In this document: piece by piece, positions 62,502 through 64,000 of the stretch
How positions within the stretch are numbered: the stretch's first letter is position 1
Layout of the letters: the number at the start of each line of letters is the position of its first letter
Assembly: GCF_009696145.1 (NCBI RefSeq)
Contig: NZ_VUMO01000001.1
Location: 268,056-332,055 of the forward strand
DNA from: Pseudoramibacter porci
Lineage (GTDB): Bacteria; Bacillota; Clostridia; Eubacteriales; Eubacteriaceae
Reading direction: 5' to 3'
DNA: 64,000 nt
Translations under genes and position numbers: made by a program
The notes under the pieces: generated by a model
What the model was told of the DNA's origin: nothing
Seen by the model: only the letters and a program-made list of their open reading frames with translations
Database searches by the model: none

Positions 62502-63743
62502 ATGGCAACCATTAAAGCATTTAGAGCCATTCGGCCGATGCCGGACAAGGCTGCAGACGTTGCAGCCTTGCCCTACGATGTCTACAATCGGGCAGAGGCA
62601 CGAGAAGCGGTTGCAGGGAAACCAGATTCGTTTTTAAGAGTTGACCGCCCGGAAACAACCATGGATCCGGATATCGATTTGTACGATCCAGCGGTTTATC
62701 AGCAGGCTAAGAAAAATCTCGACCGCTTAATCGACGATCACACTTTGATTCAGGACGATCAGAAACAGTTTTATTTATATGAACTGAAAATGGGTGATCA
62801 GGTCCAGACTGGGCTTGTCGCGTGTACGTCAGTAGATGAATATCTAAACGGCACGATTAAAAAACACGAGCTTACTCGGAGCGAAAAAGAACAAGACCGC
62901 ATTCATCACGTCGATGTCTGTGATGCCAACACTGGACCGATTTTTCTGACGTACCGTCACCGCGAAGAAATTGACCGACGCGTGAAGGCCATCCAGGAAA
63001 AAGAACCGGTATACGCCTTTACAGCAGAGGACGGTATTCGCCACCGGGTCTGGTGTGTGGACGACGTGCGGGATATCGATGGTTTCGTCAGCGACTTCGG
63101 CAGCGTTTCGGCGCTGTACATAGCAGACGGACATCACCGCGCGGCGTCTGCAGTCAAGGTTGCGCAGATGCGCAGGGACGCTCATCCGGGATATACCGGA
63201 GACGAACCTTTTAATTATTTCCTCTCAGTGATTTTTCCGGACAATCAACTTGCCATCTTAGATTACAACCGGGTGGTGAAGGATTTAAACGGGTTGACGC
63301 CTGAAGCATTTCTGGACGCGGTCGCAAAAAAATGCGATGTCAATAAAGTGAAGCATGCGTACAAACCAGATCGAAAAGGGACATTTGGTATGTTTCTAGA
63401 CGATCAGTGGTACGCCCTGACGATTCACGACGAATTGGTCCATTCAGACGACCCGGTTCAGAGCCTCGACGTTTCCCTTTTGCAGGAAGAGGTTCTTTCT
63501 CCAATTCTCGGTATTGGCGATCCGCGAACCGATAACCGAATTGATTTTGTCGGGGGCATCCGAGGGCTTAAAGAGCTGGAACGCCGAGTACATACGGATA
63601 TGACCGTTGCCTTTTCGATGTATCCCACATCGATTAACGAGTTGATGGCCATTGCGGATGCAGGATTGTTGATGCCGCCCAAATCGACATGGTTTGAACC
63701 GAAGCTTAGAAGCGGATTATTTATTCATAAATTATCAGATTAA
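62502..63743 (+). CDS. DUF1015 family protein of the serine operon
   Basis: 413 aa, soluble. Family marks: start IKAFRAIRPMPDKAADVAALPYDVYNRAEAR, a FLRVDRPE segment, KHELTRSEKEQDR, and a HHR motif in YIADGHHRAASA. Function unknown, but the gene follows serA (often serC-serA-DUF1015) in many anaerobes, as here with a one-base gap, which points to a role tied to phosphoserine metabolism. The link is genomic context only. Confidence 0.9.
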   Translation: MATIKAFRAIRPMPDKAADVAALPYDVYNRAEAREAVAGKPDSFLRVDRPETTMDPDIDLYDPAVYQQAKKNLDRLIDDHTLIQDDQKQFYLYELKMGDQVQTGLVACTSVDEYLNGTIKKHELTRSEKEQDRIHHVDVCDANTGPIFLTYRHREEIDRRVKAIQEKEPVYAFTAEDGIRHRVWCVDDVRDIDGFVSDFGSVSALYIADGHHRAASAVKVAQMRRDAHPGYTGDEPFNYFLSVIFPDNQLAILDYNRVVKDLNGLTPEAFLDAVAKKCDVNKVKHAYKPDRKGTFGMFLDDQWYALTIHDELVHSDDPVQSLDVSLLQEEVLSPILGIGDPRTDNRIDFVGGIRGLKELERRVHTDMTVAFSMYPTSINELMAIADAGLLMPPKSTWFEPKLRSGLFIHKLSD

Positions 63744-63768
63744 GCTCAATCTTATTAATGTCTGTACT

Positions 63769-63805
63769 GAATTCCAGATAGCAGTCTGTCTGGAATTCTT
63801 TTTTT
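63769..63805 (+). terminator. Intrinsic terminator of the serine operon
   Basis: 10-bp stem 63769-63778 with 63789-63798, then a run of eight to nine T. Confidence 0.93.
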
Positions 63806-64000
63806 GTAATGCTTTAGCAAAGGATTCGCCGAGAGGAACGAGGAGAATCAAAGAACCACCGGCTAGGTCGGTAAGTTTAAAAAAGCTTTAGCTTCAAGTA
63901 AAAACCTCCTATGCTAAAATGATGCCGGTTCGCCAACCGCATCACTACGCAAAGGAGGTAAATCATTATGAAAAATGATAAAGATAGTTTAGCACATACG
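63806..64000 (+). mobile_element. Left end of an IS200/IS605-type insertion sequence (cut at window edge)
   Basis: Immediately after the serine-operon terminator: short imperfect palindromes such as GATTC/GAATC and ACCG/CGGT (about 63825-63875), a long untranslated stretch, then a transposase start. Layout matches the left end of single-strand-transposing IS200 elements, which lack terminal inverted repeats and create no target duplication. The exact left boundary cannot be fixed. Confidence 0.65.
63968..64000 (+). CDS. tnpA: IS200/IS605 TnpA transposase, N-terminus only
   Basis: Eleven codons (MKNDKDSLAHT) before the window ends. SLAHT at this position is the typical start of IS200-like Y1 transposases, which continue KWxCKYHIVF; that part is outside the window. 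AAAGGAGG (63951-63958) before the ATG. An ACCTCCT at 63904-63910 could pair with this site. Confidence 0.75.
   Translation, partial: MKNDKDSLAHT

Overview
The window reads as a stretch of chromosome from an anaerobic, low-to-mid GC Firmicute, most likely Clostridia/Eubacteriales. The evidence is strong AAGGAGG-type ribosome sites, a CIRCE operator, a T-box leader, the GlgC/GlgD pair, and the cdaA-ybbR, sepF-ylmH and rqcH gene sets. A family such as Eubacteriaceae is a guess. Nearly everything is housekeeping or core metabolism. The only clear mobile element is the start of an IS200/IS605-type insertion sequence at the right edge.

Layout: 1-2517 is the C-terminal part of pyruvate carboxylase. 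2518-3067 has no gene on the plus strand, but on the minus strand it carries a promoter, about 310 nt of structured RNA and a terminator. 3068-6428 holds cdaA, ybbR/cdaR and an AI-2E family permease. 6491-8543 is leuA behind a T-box leader (minus). 8659-13062 holds a YhaO/YhaN (SbcDC-like) pair and an AEC permease. 13120-17604 holds a dicarboxylate-type symporter, DAHP synthase, an ACT protein, a DUF1638 protein and rlmH. 17692-20312 (minus) is a small alarmone synthetase with a two-component system. 20580-30908 (minus) is a complete glycogen operon: glgB, glgP, glgC, glgD, glgA and a GH13 enzyme. 31115-35329 holds aconitase, three small genes and tRNA-Pro(GGG).

35355-41393 is a cell-division and ribosome-rescue block (HlyD-like protein, yggS, sepF, ylmH, rluA-type, rqcH). 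41546-54238 is a long run of information-processing genes (yicC, gmk, rpoZ, priA, def, fmt, yugP, rsmB, tsaB, rimI, tsaD) interrupted by a GH3 glycosidase. 54300-58664 has groESL under CIRCE control, a Nudix hydrolase, an MBL hydrolase, rpsU and yqeY. 58754-58920 has tRNA-Pro(UGG) and a CAU tRNA, followed by an accessory-looking HTH/zinc-ribbon gene. 60108-63743 is serC, serA and a DUF1015 gene.

Most notable: the PriA protein at 43461-45629 is full length, keeps all eight zinc-binding cysteines, and has lost every recognisable helicase motif. It looks like an intact but ATPase-dead primosome protein. Second is the apparently uncatalogued minus-strand RNA at 2582-2892. Further regulatory candidates are a 75-nt RNA at 20448-20523, two tandem promoter/terminator mini-units at 33649-33868, a long hairpin inside the glycogen operon, and hairpins directly downstream of promoters before the symporter gene and serC. 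All functional statements rest on reading motifs by eye; no database search was run.
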